A DNA stretch of 7,548 bases from Bacteroidales bacterium (GTDB lineage: Bacteria > Bacteroidota > Bacteroidia > Bacteroidales > VadinHA17). The notes beneath the pieces are model-generated. The model was not told the origin of the DNA, did not search any database, and saw only the letters and a list, made by a program, of their open reading frames with translations. Of the stretch, positions 1 to 6,343 are shown piece by piece. Location: positions 5,193 through 12,740 of the forward strand of contig DOTV01000018.1 of NCBI GenBank assembly GCA_003520925.1, written 5' to 3'. The position numbers and the translations under genes are program-made. The first letter of the stretch is position 1; every line of letters begins with the position of its first letter.

Positions 1-356
1 GGATTTGGCAGTTCTTCTTCCTTTGTCATTGCCCAGAAACCATCTTTTAGGTAATCATGTTCGACGGTACTATGAGATTGAATACGGCCATAACCGCAAT
101 GATGATTTGTAAGAAGCAATCCCTGGGAGGATACAATTTCAGCAGTACATCCACCGATTGAAACAACCGCATCTTTAATGCAGGCTTTGTTCAGGCTAAA
201 AATATCTTCAGCAGAAAGCTTAAGTCCAAGCTCTGTCATTTTTCCGATATTGAGCCTTTCGATCAGCGGGAGTACCCACATACCTTCATCGGGCGGAGTT
301 GCTTTAAGTCCGAGACATGCTATGAAAATTATAAAAAGCGAAATGAGTTTTTTCAT
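1..356 (-). CDS. S46 family serine peptidase (DPP7/DPP11-like), N-terminal part
   Basis: This is the first 118 codons of an exported peptidase whose remainder lies beyond the left edge. It starts MKKLISLFIIFIACLGLKA, a basic n-region plus hydrophobic core, with a likely signal peptidase cut after A19. C14 also gives a poor lipobox, so lipidation is less likely. The mature start contains DEGMW (23-27), typical of family S46. The segment GGC (68-70) followed by TNHHCGYG (83-90) and IQSHSTVEHDYL (92-103) is the family's catalytic-histidine region. By analogy with the TAAHC motif of chymotrypsin, the His just before Cys87 (H86) should be catalytic, and C70/C87 could form the matching disulfide. 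Asp and Ser of the triad are off the window. S46 enzymes remove dipeptides from peptide N-termini in the periplasm of asaccharolytic or peptide-using Bacteroidetes. DPP7 versus DPP11 specificity is set near the C-terminus and cannot be judged here. Confidence 0.93.
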   Translation of the reverse strand, partial: MKKLISLFIIFIACLGLKATPPDEGMWVLPLIERLNIGKMTELGLKLSAEDIFSLNKACIKDAVVSIGGCTAEIVSSQGLLLTNHHCGYGRIQSHSTVEHDYLKDGFWAMTKEEELPN

Positions 357-392
357 GGTGTATTTTTTTTGGATTTTATCAAAAATAATCGA

Positions 393-400
393 CAAAGATA
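393..400 (-). promoter_or_regulatory. candidate Bacteroidetes -7 element for the S46 peptidase gene
   Basis: On the minus strand the 53-bp gap between rnhB and the peptidase gene contains TATCTTTG, an exact match to the Bacteroidetes -7 consensus TAnnTTTG. Transcription would begin just downstream, giving a leader of roughly 30 nt before the ATG at 356. A clear -33 TTG element at the usual spacing is missing; that position holds a T/A-rich run instead. The gene may therefore have its own promoter rather than depend only on read-through from rnhB. No Shine-Dalgarno sequence precedes the start. Confidence 0.45.
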
Positions 401-409
401 ACTTTTTAT

Positions 410-1009
410 TTAAAAATTGATCGTCAGCTGGGTGTTGAAGAGGCTGAATGATTTTCTGTGATACGGAGAGATGCCGTATTTATTCAACGCCTCACGATGA
501 AATGATGTCGGGTAACCCTTATTCCTGTTCCAGCCGTAGACCGGGTATTCATTATGGATCTTTTCCATGTACTCGTCACGGAAGGTTTTTGCAAGAACCG
601 ATGCAGCCGCGATTGAGAAGTACAATCCGTCACCCTTTACAATGGTTTCATATTTAATCTCTTTGTAAGGAATAAACCTGTTCCCGTCGATGAGCAGGAA
701 CTGAGGCTTTTTTTTAAGACCTTCAACAGCAAGATGCATCGCCTTTATTGAAGCCCTCAGGATGTTTATCTCATCAATCTCAATATTATCGACAAAAGCA
801 ACGTTCCAGGCAATCGCGGAATCCACAATCTCATCCTTAAGCTCCAGCCGCTGGTTTGCCGAAAGCTTTTTCGAATCGTTCAGGACCGGATGTTTATAGT
901 TTTTAGGAAGAATCACAGCTGCGGCCACAACCGGACCGGCCAGGCAGCCACGTCCTGCTTCATCACAACCAGCCTCAGTAAGATTATGATATAAAAATGA
1001 CTTCAGCAT
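410..1009 (-). CDS. rnhB: Ribonuclease HII
   Basis: The 199-residue protein is a full-length RNase HII, a cytoplasmic metal-dependent nuclease that cuts the RNA strand of RNA/DNA hybrids and starts removal of single ribonucleotides misincorporated into DNA. The N-terminal GCDEAGRGCLAGPV motif (14-27) supplies the acidic pair D16/E17. D108 lies in LLIDGN (105-110), and SIAAASVLAKTFRD (132-145) is the second signature, ending in acidic D145. The C-terminal YGWNRNKGYPT (158-168) and HRKSF (184-188) blocks are also family-typical. The chosen ATG puts the first acidic pair at residues 16/17, as in many family members, so the start is probably right. No ribosome binding site is visible. It is divergent from prfB across 72 bp and lies upstream of the S46 peptidase on the same strand. 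Confidence 0.97.
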   Translation of the reverse strand: MLKSFLYHNLTEAGCDEAGRGCLAGPVVAAAVILPKNYKHPVLNDSKKLSANQRLELKDEIVDSAIAWNVAFVDNIEIDEINILRASIKAMHLAVEGLKKKPQFLLIDGNRFIPYKEIKYETIVKGDGLYFSIAAASVLAKTFRDEYMEKIHNEYPVYGWNRNKGYPTSFHREALNKYGISPYHRKSFSLFNTQLTINF

Positions 1010-1055
1010 CCGGCACTTATTGAAAGAGATTAAAGGTAAGTAAACAAATTAAGAT

Positions 1056-1063
1056 TAAATTTG
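1056..1063 (+). promoter_or_regulatory. candidate -7 promoter element for the prfB-mutAB cluster
   Basis: TAAATTTG matches the Bacteroidetes -7 consensus TAnnTTTG exactly and is followed by GCACC. It ends 18 nt before the prfB ATG, so the leader would be only about 10-15 nt. The AT-rich surroundings fit a promoter, but no TTG is found at the normal -33 spacing; the nearest, at 1020-1022, is too far upstream. The short leader leaves no room for a 5' riboswitch, so a cobalamin riboswitch controlling the mutase genes from this promoter can be excluded. Confidence 0.5.
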
Positions 1064-1081
1064 CACCAAATTTTATTTTTC

Positions 1082-2171
1082 ATGATAACTACCGAGCAGA
1101 TTAAGAGTTTGTCGGAACGCCGTGATGCGTTGAGGAGGTATCTTTGACATCGAAGGAAAACTTAAAGAGATCACGGAAAAAGAACTGCTAACCCAGAAGT
1201 CAGATTTCTGGAACGATCCGAAATCGGCAGAGGAACTTCTTAAAGAAATATCACAGGTCAAGAGCTGGACTGCGGAATTCAGCAAGGTCGATCAGAGCTT
1301 TGAGGACCTTCAGGTCATCTTCGACTTTTACAAGGAGGGTGAAGCATCAGAGGAAGATGTTGATAAGCAATATGATACATGTTTATCCATGGTCGAGGAC
1401 CTTGAAGTGAGGAATATGCTCCAGAAAGAAGAAGACCAGCTCGGGGCAATTCTCAAAATCAATTCAGGAGCCGGAGGCACTGAAAGCAACGACTGGGCTT
1501 CGATGTTGATGAGGATGTATCTCAGATGGGCAGAGAGAAATAATTATAAGGTAAAAGAGCTTGATTTCCAGCCTGGTGATGAAGTTGGAATAAAATCGGT
1601 CACACTCGAGATTGACGGAGAGAGAGCATATGGTTATCTCAAGAGTGAAAACGGTGTCCACAGGCTTGTAAGAATATCACCCTTCAACTCACAGGGTAAG
1701 CGTCAGACGACATTTGCTTCAGTATTTATTTCTCCACTTATCGACAATAACATTGAAATAGAAGTAAATCCGGCTGATATCACATGGGAGACTTACCGTT
1801 CGAGCGGAGCAGGAGGACAAAATGTAAACAAAGTTGAAACTGCTGTCAGGCTCAGGCATCATCCCACAGGGATCGTAATAGAAAACCAGGAAACCCGTTC
1901 GCAGCTCAACAACAAGGAGAATGCAATGAGGATACTCAAATCGCAATTATATGAGCTTGAGCTGAGAAAGCTGAGGGAAGAGCAGGCTAAAATTGAAGGA
2001 GAAAAGAAAAAAATAGAATGGGGATCACAGATCCGCTCCTATACGCTCCATCCATATAAGATGGTTAAGGACCACAGAACAGGCTCCGAATCGGGAAATG
2101 TTCTTGCAGTGCTCGACGGCGATCTGAATGAGTTCATTAAATCATTTTTGATGGAGTTTGCAGGAAAATAA
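1082..2171 (+). CDS. prfB: Peptide chain release factor 2 (RF2), expressed by programmed +1 frameshift
   Basis: RF2 recognises UGA and UAA stop codons and triggers peptide release on the ribosome. The gene has two parts: codons 1-21 from ATG 1082 (MITTEQIKSL...RRYL) end at an in-frame TGA (1145-1147), and the rest continues in the +1 frame from GAC 1146 to TAA 2169-2171. Joined, they give 362 residues, close to the 365 of E. coli RF2. Using joined numbering, the stop-codon reading tripeptide SPF is at 199-201 and the catalytic GGQ at 244-246 within SSGAGGQNVNKVE. Residue 240, matching the E. coli position-246 Thr/Ala polymorphism, is Ser. The +1 reading frame is open throughout, so this is not a pseudogene. 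An annotator taking only ATG starts could wrongly begin at 1389 (260 residues) and lose the N-terminal domain. The gene is followed by mutA after 3 nt. No Shine-Dalgarno sequence precedes ATG 1082. Confidence 0.97.
1133..1148 (+). promoter_or_regulatory. RF2 programmed +1 frameshift site
   Basis: The sequence AGGAGGTATCTTTGAC has every element of the known prfB recoding signal: an internal Shine-Dalgarno-like AGGAGG (1133-1138), three bases, the slippery CTT (1142-1144), and the in-frame stop TGA (1145-1147) followed by C, a weak termination context. When RF2 is scarce the ribosome pauses at TGA, the peptidyl-tRNA slips from CUU to UUU, and translation resumes at GAC (1146). When RF2 is plentiful, termination yields a 21-residue peptide. 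It differs from the E. coli site in the Shine-Dalgarno-like part (AGGAGG instead of AGGGGG). Confidence 0.97.
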
Positions 2172-2174
2172 GAG

Positions 2175-3491
2175 ATGCAGAAAAGACTATTTGAACAGTT
2201 TCCTCCGGTGACCACGAAGGAGTGGTTAGAGAGGATCAGCGCCGACCTTAAGGGAGCTGATTTTTATGAAAAGCTTGTCTGGAAAACCGGTGAAGGATTC
2301 GATGTTATGCCCTTTTACAGGACAGATGATTTGCAGAACCTAAAGCACATTGATGGTTTTCTCCCCTTACTCTTAAGGGGAGACATCATAACCACCGGTC
2401 ATGACAGAGGGGTTCATTCATCTTCCAACAACTGGCTTGTAAGACAAAACATAAAGGTCTCCGACTATACGGCTGCAAATAAAAAAGCCCTCAATATTCT
2501 CATGAAAGGGGTTGATTCCCTTGGATTTATCCTTGAGGATCCGGGATCGGTAAATGAAAATAACCTGGCACTTCTGATCGATGGAGTAGATCCGGATGGT
2601 TCAGAGATTAATTTTTTTACCAACGGAAAGGCCAGGGAGATAATCTCATCTCTGATTAATATTTGCGGGAAAAGGGGAATTGACAGGACATCACTTCGGG
2701 GTGCCGTGGAAGCTGATCCTCTCGGAAGGCTTATGATGACCGGAACACTATGTATTCCGGTTGAAGCAGGCTTTGATTACCTGGCTTCCCTCACAAAAGA
2801 ATGTGCACTTCTGCCTGATTACCGCAACATTATAATCAATGGTTCAAACTTTGCAAATCTCGGTTCCGGAGTTGTAAAAGAACTTGCATTCAGTATCTCA
2901 ATGGCAGCAGAATATCTTACGCAGCTTACCGACAGGGGAATAAGTGCCGGCGATGCTGCATCGAAGATGCGATTCAGCTTTGGGACAGGCTCTGATTATT
3001 TTATGGAGATAGCAAAACTCAGAGCAGCACGGATACTTTGGGAGCTTATAGCAGAAGCCTATAATACTCCGGACAATATAAAATTCAGGATGGAGATACA
3101 TTCCGTTACAAAAATATGGAATGATTCTGTTGCCGATCCTTATATCAATATGCTGCGAACGCAGACAGAAGCTATGTCGGCCATCCTTGGAGGAACTGAT
3201 TCCCTTACCGTCAATCCATTTGATATTACAGGTGGTTCGCCTGATGAATTCTCTGAAAGAATTGCAAGGAACCAGCAGCTAATATTAAAGGAGGAAGCAT
3301 GGTTTGACAAAGTTGCTGATCCTTCGGCCGGCTCATATTATATTGAAACCCTCACGACTCTGATTGCTGAAAACTCCTGGAAATTGTTCACTGACATTGA
3401 GAAAATGGGAGGATTTATATCAGCACTTAATTCTGGATTTGTGAGAGAGAAAGTTGCTGGATTGCCAACGATAGTAAAAGAAAATTTATGA
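2175..3491 (+). CDS. mutA: Methylmalonyl-CoA mutase small (beta) subunit, short form
   Basis: MutA is the non-catalytic partner of MutB in the heterodimeric adenosylcobalamin enzyme that interconverts succinyl-CoA and methylmalonyl-CoA. The 438 residues are homologous to the MutB TIM barrel throughout; compare WLVRQN (87-92), MEIAKLRAARILW (277-289) and DPSAGSYYIETLT (382-394) with the MutB counterparts. Catalytic positions are changed: MutB Y81 aligns with N92, R199 with T189, and Y235/H236 with S224/N225, so MutA should not catalyse. The protein stops at about the point where the linker begins and has no cobalamin-binding-like domain. The Propionibacterium MutA is near 638 residues, so about 200 are missing; shorter forms of roughly 450 are, as I recall, known in flavobacteria. 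The start lies 3 nt after prfB TAA with a weak AGAG in front. The TGA stop overlaps the mutB ATG as ATGA, suggesting translational coupling and 1:1 subunit supply. Confidence 0.93.
   Translation: MQKRLFEQFPPVTTKEWLERISADLKGADFYEKLVWKTGEGFDVMPFYRTDDLQNLKHIDGFLPLLLRGDIITTGHDRGVHSSSNNWLVRQNIKVSDYTAANKKALNILMKGVDSLGFILEDPGSVNENNLALLIDGVDPDGSEINFFTNGKAREIISSLINICGKRGIDRTSLRGAVEADPLGRLMMTGTLCIPVEAGFDYLASLTKECALLPDYRNIIINGSNFANLGSGVVKELAFSISMAAEYLTQLTDRGISAGDAASKMRFSFGTGSDYFMEIAKLRAARILWELIAEAYNTPDNIKFRMEIHSVTKIWNDSVADPYINMLRTQTEAMSAILGGTDSLTVNPFDITGGSPDEFSERIARNQQLILKEEAWFDKVADPSAGSYYIETLTTLIAENSWKLFTDIEKMGGFISALNSGFVREKVAGLPTIVKENL
2360..2383 (+). repeat. perfect 10-bp stem hairpin inside mutA
   Basis: TCTCCCCTTA (2360-2369) and TAAGGGGAGA (2374-2383) are perfect reverse complements separated by a CTCT tetraloop. 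The element lies about 185 nt into mutA and encodes residues around LPLLLRGD (63-70), where MutB has the conserved PPFLRG. No U-run follows, so it is not a canonical terminator. It may be a chance product of Pro/Leu/Arg/Gly codons or an RNA structure that slows ribosomes early in mutA. The inverted repeat itself is certain; a role is not shown. Confidence 0.6.
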
Positions 3492-5632
3492 GACCTGAAT
3501 TCAGATACAGCGATTTTGCCGCAAAAAATTTTGGAAGAATTGACATTCACTCATTTGGTGAAGGAAGCGGGCCATGGATGACACCAGAGAACATTCCTGT
3601 AAAGAACCTTTATGATAAGGATGATCTGGAGGGTATGGAACATCTAGACTTTGCAGCCGGAGTGCCGCCCTTCCTCCGAGGCCCTTATTCAGGGATGTAT
3701 ACTTTTCAGCCATGGACAATAAGACAATATGCGGGTTTCTCGACTGCTGAGGAGTCGAATGCATTTTACAGGAGGAACCTTGCAGCCGGTCAGAAAGGAT
3801 TGTCAGTCGCATTTGACCTTCCGACTCATCGAGGGTACGATTCTGATCATGAACGTGTTACCGGAGATGTAGGAAAAGCAGGTGTAGCTGTCGATTCAAT
3901 TCTTGACATGAAAATCCTTTTTGACAGCATTCCTCTCAATAAAATGTCGGTTTCTATGACTATGAACGGGGCAGTCCTTCCGATACTTGCATTCTATATA
4001 GTTGCTGCACTTGAACAGGGAGCAAAACATGAAGAGCTGTCGGGGACTATCCAGAACGATATCCTGAAGGAATTCATGGTAAGGAATACCTATATATATC
4101 CGCCGGAATTTTCAATGCGGATTATTGCAGATATTTTCAGGTACACCTCAGCCAGGATGCCAAAGTTCAACTCGATAAGCATATCAGGCTATCATATGCA
4201 GGAGGCAGGTGCAACATGCGATATCGAGCTTGCCTATACGCTGGCTGACGGACTTGAGTATTTGAGGACCGGCATTAAGGCCGGCCTTGATATTGATGAC
4301 TTTGCGCCAAGGTTATCATTCTTCTGGGGTATTGGAATGAATCATTTCATGGAGATTGCTAAAATGAGGGCGGCCAGGATGCTTTGGGCCAAAATAGTCA
4401 GCAGTTTCAATCCAAAGAATCCGAAGTCGATGGCGCTCAGAACCCATTGTCAGACTTCCGGATGGAGCCTGACCGAGCAGGATCCGTTCAATAATATCGG
4501 GCGGACAACAATTGAAGCAATGGCTGCAGCACTGGGCCATACACAGAGTCTTCATACAAATGCCCTTGATGAAGCTCTGGCACTTCCGACAGATTTTTCG
4601 GCTGGTATTGCAAGGAATACTCAGATATATCTTCAGGAGGGAACAAATATCTGTAAATCAATTGATCCATGGGCAGGTTCATACTATGTTGAAAGCCTGA
4701 CACATGAAATTGCCAATCGGGCATGGGAGCTGATAGAGGAAATAGAGGACCTTGGAGGAATGGCTAAAGCTATCGAGTCGGGTATTCCGAAGATGAGGAT
4801 TGAAGAGGCTGCTGCAAGGGCTCAGGCAAGAATCGATTCAGGCCTTCAGACCATTGTCGGAACCAATAAGTACAGGCTTGACAAGGAGGAACCACTCGAG
4901 ATACTGGAGGTGGATAACAGCGCAGTCAGGGACTCCCAGATAAAACGGCTTGCAGAGCTGAGGGCCGGGAGGAATGAAGCAGAATGCCAGTCGGCTCTTG
5001 AAGCAATAACAAAATGTGTGGTCTCGGGCGAGGGAAACCTTCTTGAGCTGGCAGTTGAAGCTGCAGGTAAAAGGGCGAGCCTTGGAGAGATATCTTATGC
5101 ATGTGAAAAAATAACAGGGAGGTACAAAGCAGTGATACGAACAATTTCAGGGGCCTATTCATCGTCATACAAATCCGACAATGAATTTGAAGAAGCAAAG
5201 GCGATGGCAGCCAGATTTGCGGAGAAGGAGGGACGCCAGCCGAGGATATTAATAGCCAAGATAGGTCAGGATGGCCATGACAGAGGTGCCAAAGTTGTTT
5301 CAACAGGATATGCTGATATCGGATTTGATGTGGATATCGGACCATTATTCCAGACTCCGTCGGAAGCAGCAAAACAAGCAGTTGAAAATGACGTGCATGT
5401 GCTTGGTGTTTCAAGCCTTGCTGCCGGTCATAAAACTCTTATTCCTGAAGTTATTGATGAACTCAGGAAGCTGGGAAGAGACGATATACTTGTTATTGCA
5501 GGAGGTGTTATCCCTCCACAGGATTATAATTTCCTGTATCAAAAAGGAGTAGCGGCAATTTTCGGTCCCGGCACCCGGGTGACAAAAGCCGCCAAGCAGA
5601 TACTTGAAATCCTCCTGAATGAATTTGAATAA
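3488..5632 (+). CDS. mutB: Methylmalonyl-CoA mutase large (alpha) subunit, catalytic
   Basis: MutB carries the active site and the adenosylcobalamin. The 714 residues match the expected full length (about 715-730). Residues about 40-560 form the substrate-binding TIM barrel and linker, with RGPYSGMY (64-71), TIRQYAGFSTAEESNAFYRRN (77-97), SISGYHMQEAGA (231-242) and DPWAGSYYVE (393-402). Equivalents of the Propionibacterium active-site residues Tyr89, Arg207, Tyr243 and His244 are present as Y81, R199, Y235 and H236. The C-terminal B12 domain (about 585-714) has DGHDRG (595-600), a DxHxxG motif whose H597 is the lower axial cobalt ligand, with K591 and D595 as the ligand-tuning residues, then SSL (642-644) and AGG (671-673). 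It overlaps mutA by 4 nt and has no Shine-Dalgarno sequence, so reinitiation from mutA is likely. No meaB or epimerase gene follows in this window. Confidence 0.98.
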   Translation: MRPEFRYSDFAAKNFGRIDIHSFGEGSGPWMTPENIPVKNLYDKDDLEGMEHLDFAAGVPPFLRGPYSGMYTFQPWTIRQYAGFSTAEESNAFYRRNLAAGQKGLSVAFDLPTHRGYDSDHERVTGDVGKAGVAVDSILDMKILFDSIPLNKMSVSMTMNGAVLPILAFYIVAALEQGAKHEELSGTIQNDILKEFMVRNTYIYPPEFSMRIIADIFRYTSARMPKFNSISISGYHMQEAGATCDIELAYTLADGLEYLRTGIKAGLDIDDFAPRLSFFWGIGMNHFMEIAKMRAARMLWAKIVSSFNPKNPKSMALRTHCQTSGWSLTEQDPFNNIGRTTIEAMAAALGHTQSLHTNALDEALALPTDFSAGIARNTQIYLQEGTNICKSIDPWAGSYYVESLTHEIANRAWELIEEIEDLGGMAKAIESGIPKMRIEEAAARAQARIDSGLQTIVGTNKYRLDKEEPLEILEVDNSAVRDSQIKRLAELRAGRNEAECQSALEAITKCVVSGEGNLLELAVEAAGKRASLGEISYACEKITGRYKAVIRTISGAYSSSYKSDNEFEEAKAMAARFAEKEGRQPRILIAKIGQDGHDRGAKVVSTGYADIGFDVDIGPLFQTPSEAAKQAVENDVHVLGVSSLAAGHKTLIPEVIDELRKLGRDDILVIAGGVIPPQDYNFLYQKGVAAIFGPGTRVTKAAKQILEILLNEFE

Positions 5633-5650
5633 AAAAGTATTATATTAGGC

Positions 5651-5683
5651 GAAAACAGGGGGAAGTGGGAGGAAAGGGGAAAG
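5651..5683 (+). other. purine-rich G-run tract downstream of mutB
   Basis: In the 129-bp gap after mutB, 31 of 33 bases here are purines, with G-runs of five, three, two and four separated by one to four bases (5658-5679). Such a tract could form a two-tier G-quadruplex or a triplex-prone region in the non-template strand or the RNA. There is no inverted repeat with a U-run in the gap, so no intrinsic terminator for mutAB is seen. TATATTAG (5641-5648) is one mismatch from TAnnTTTG and is the best, though weak, promoter candidate for the next gene. Confidence 0.4.
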
Positions 5684-5710
5684 ATTAAGAATGATAGGAA
5701 CAGATAGAAA

Positions 5711-5760
5711 TAAATTGATGTAAATTGAAATAAATAGATATAAATTGATATAGATTGGAG
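5711..5760 (+). repeat. 10-bp tandem repeat, five units, directly before a start codon
   Basis: Five consecutive decamers read TAAATTGATG, TAAATTGAAA, TAAATAGATA, TAAATTGATA and TAGATTGGAG, with consensus TAAATTGATA. The last unit supplies the GGAG of the GGAGG that sits directly against the ATG at 5762. The period is close to one DNA helical turn, so the AT-rich segments face the same side. Copies are imperfect, which suggests an old expansion rather than a freshly slipping tract, but copy number could vary between strains. It may affect transcription or translation of the following lipoprotein gene. Confidence 0.8.
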
Positions 5761-5761
5761 G

Positions 5762-6325
5762 ATGAAGAAATATTTGACAATTGTTATTTTATTCACAATG
5801 ATTGTGCCAGGTTGCAGAACAGGGAAACCTGTTGCTGAATCAGGAAGTACAGGCGTTTCCACGGTTGAGAAACAGGCCGGGACAAATTATGCTGACCCGG
5901 TTACATGGCTTCTTGGTTATATTAACCCTCTCCAGTTTTCAAAACCTCCTCATTCAGAATGGTTTGTGAAGGGATTTGATGAATATAGGCCTCTCCCGGA
6001 AGTTATAGCCAAACTAGCCAATATTAATAAAGATGAATTTACAATAACGGTTGTTATGGGTACATGGTGTCCCGACAGCAGGAGAGAGGTGCCACGTTTC
6101 ATGAAAATAACAGATCTTCTGCAGTTCCCTAAGGAGAGAATGGTTTTTATAGGGGTTGACAACACCAAAATGGCGCCTGTGGGAGGTTACGACGCTCTGG
6201 GGATCGAAAGGGTACCCACTTTTATTTTTATGAAGAATAAAGTTGAGACCGGACGCATCATTGAAAATCCTTTGACGTCTTTAGAGCAGGATATGTTAAA
6301 TATTCTGACAGGGAATGAAAAATAA
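5762..6325 (+). CDS. Thioredoxin-fold lipoprotein with CPDS motif
   Basis: The 187-residue protein begins with a lipoprotein-type signal peptide: two lysines, a hydrophobic core and VPGC, with Cys18 as the probable lipidated residue (Pro at -2 is somewhat unusual). No acidic surface-export signal follows Cys18, so a periplasm-facing location is expected. Residues about 75-185 look like a thioredoxin fold: beta strand FTITVVMG (93-100), the active-site loop TWCPDSRREVP (101-111), FIGVD (129-133) and the cis-proline segment VPTFIF (151-156). The active site is CPDS: only Cys103 is present and the second Cys is replaced by Ser106. It therefore cannot form the usual intramolecular disulfide; a mixed-disulfide, reductase-dependent or structural role is possible. 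GGAGG abuts the ATG with no spacer. It leads a likely three-gene operon, with an 18-nt gap to the next gene. The physiological substrate is unknown. Confidence 0.85.
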   Translation: MKKYLTIVILFTMIVPGCRTGKPVAESGSTGVSTVEKQAGTNYADPVTWLLGYINPLQFSKPPHSEWFVKGFDEYRPLPEVIAKLANINKDEFTITVVMGTWCPDSRREVPRFMKITDLLQFPKERMVFIGVDNTKMAPVGGYDALGIERVPTFIFMKNKVETGRIIENPLTSLEQDMLNILTGNEK

Positions 6326-6343
6326 CGAAAACCAATAAATGTC

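Noticed and set aside
178..420. 80-codon plus-strand open frame at the left edge
   Set aside because: It lies antisense to the S46 peptidase N-terminus and the promoter gap. The minus strand gives a convincing signal peptide and TNHHCGYG motif; this frame has no recognisable features.
1010..1081. Cobalamin riboswitch or other structured leader before prfB-mutAB
   Set aside because: The gap is only 72 bp, AT-rich and without a B12-box-like sequence or stems; the predicted leader is about 10-15 nt.
1389..2171. RF2 read as a 260-residue protein starting at ATG 1389
   Set aside because: The same frame is open upstream to 1146 with RF2-like sequence and joins the 21-codon first part through the standard frameshift site, so 1389 is only an internal Met.
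4277..4288. 12-bp palindrome AAGGCCGGCCTT in mutB
   Set aside because: It falls in codons for conserved Lys-Ala-Gly-Leu and a GC palindrome of this size is easily produced by such codons; no loop, partner or repeat was seen.
4926..5414. 162-codon minus-strand open frame within mutB
   Set aside because: It is fully antisense to the conserved linker and B12 domain of MutB, is rich in Leu, His, Ser and Pro as expected for a shadow frame, and shows no domain.
5539..5862. 107-codon minus-strand open frame across the 5633-5761 gap
   Set aside because: Its low-complexity middle (Phe, Ile, Tyr, Leu, Ser, Pro) is just the complement of the purine tract and the decamer repeat, and both ends are antisense to well-supported genes.
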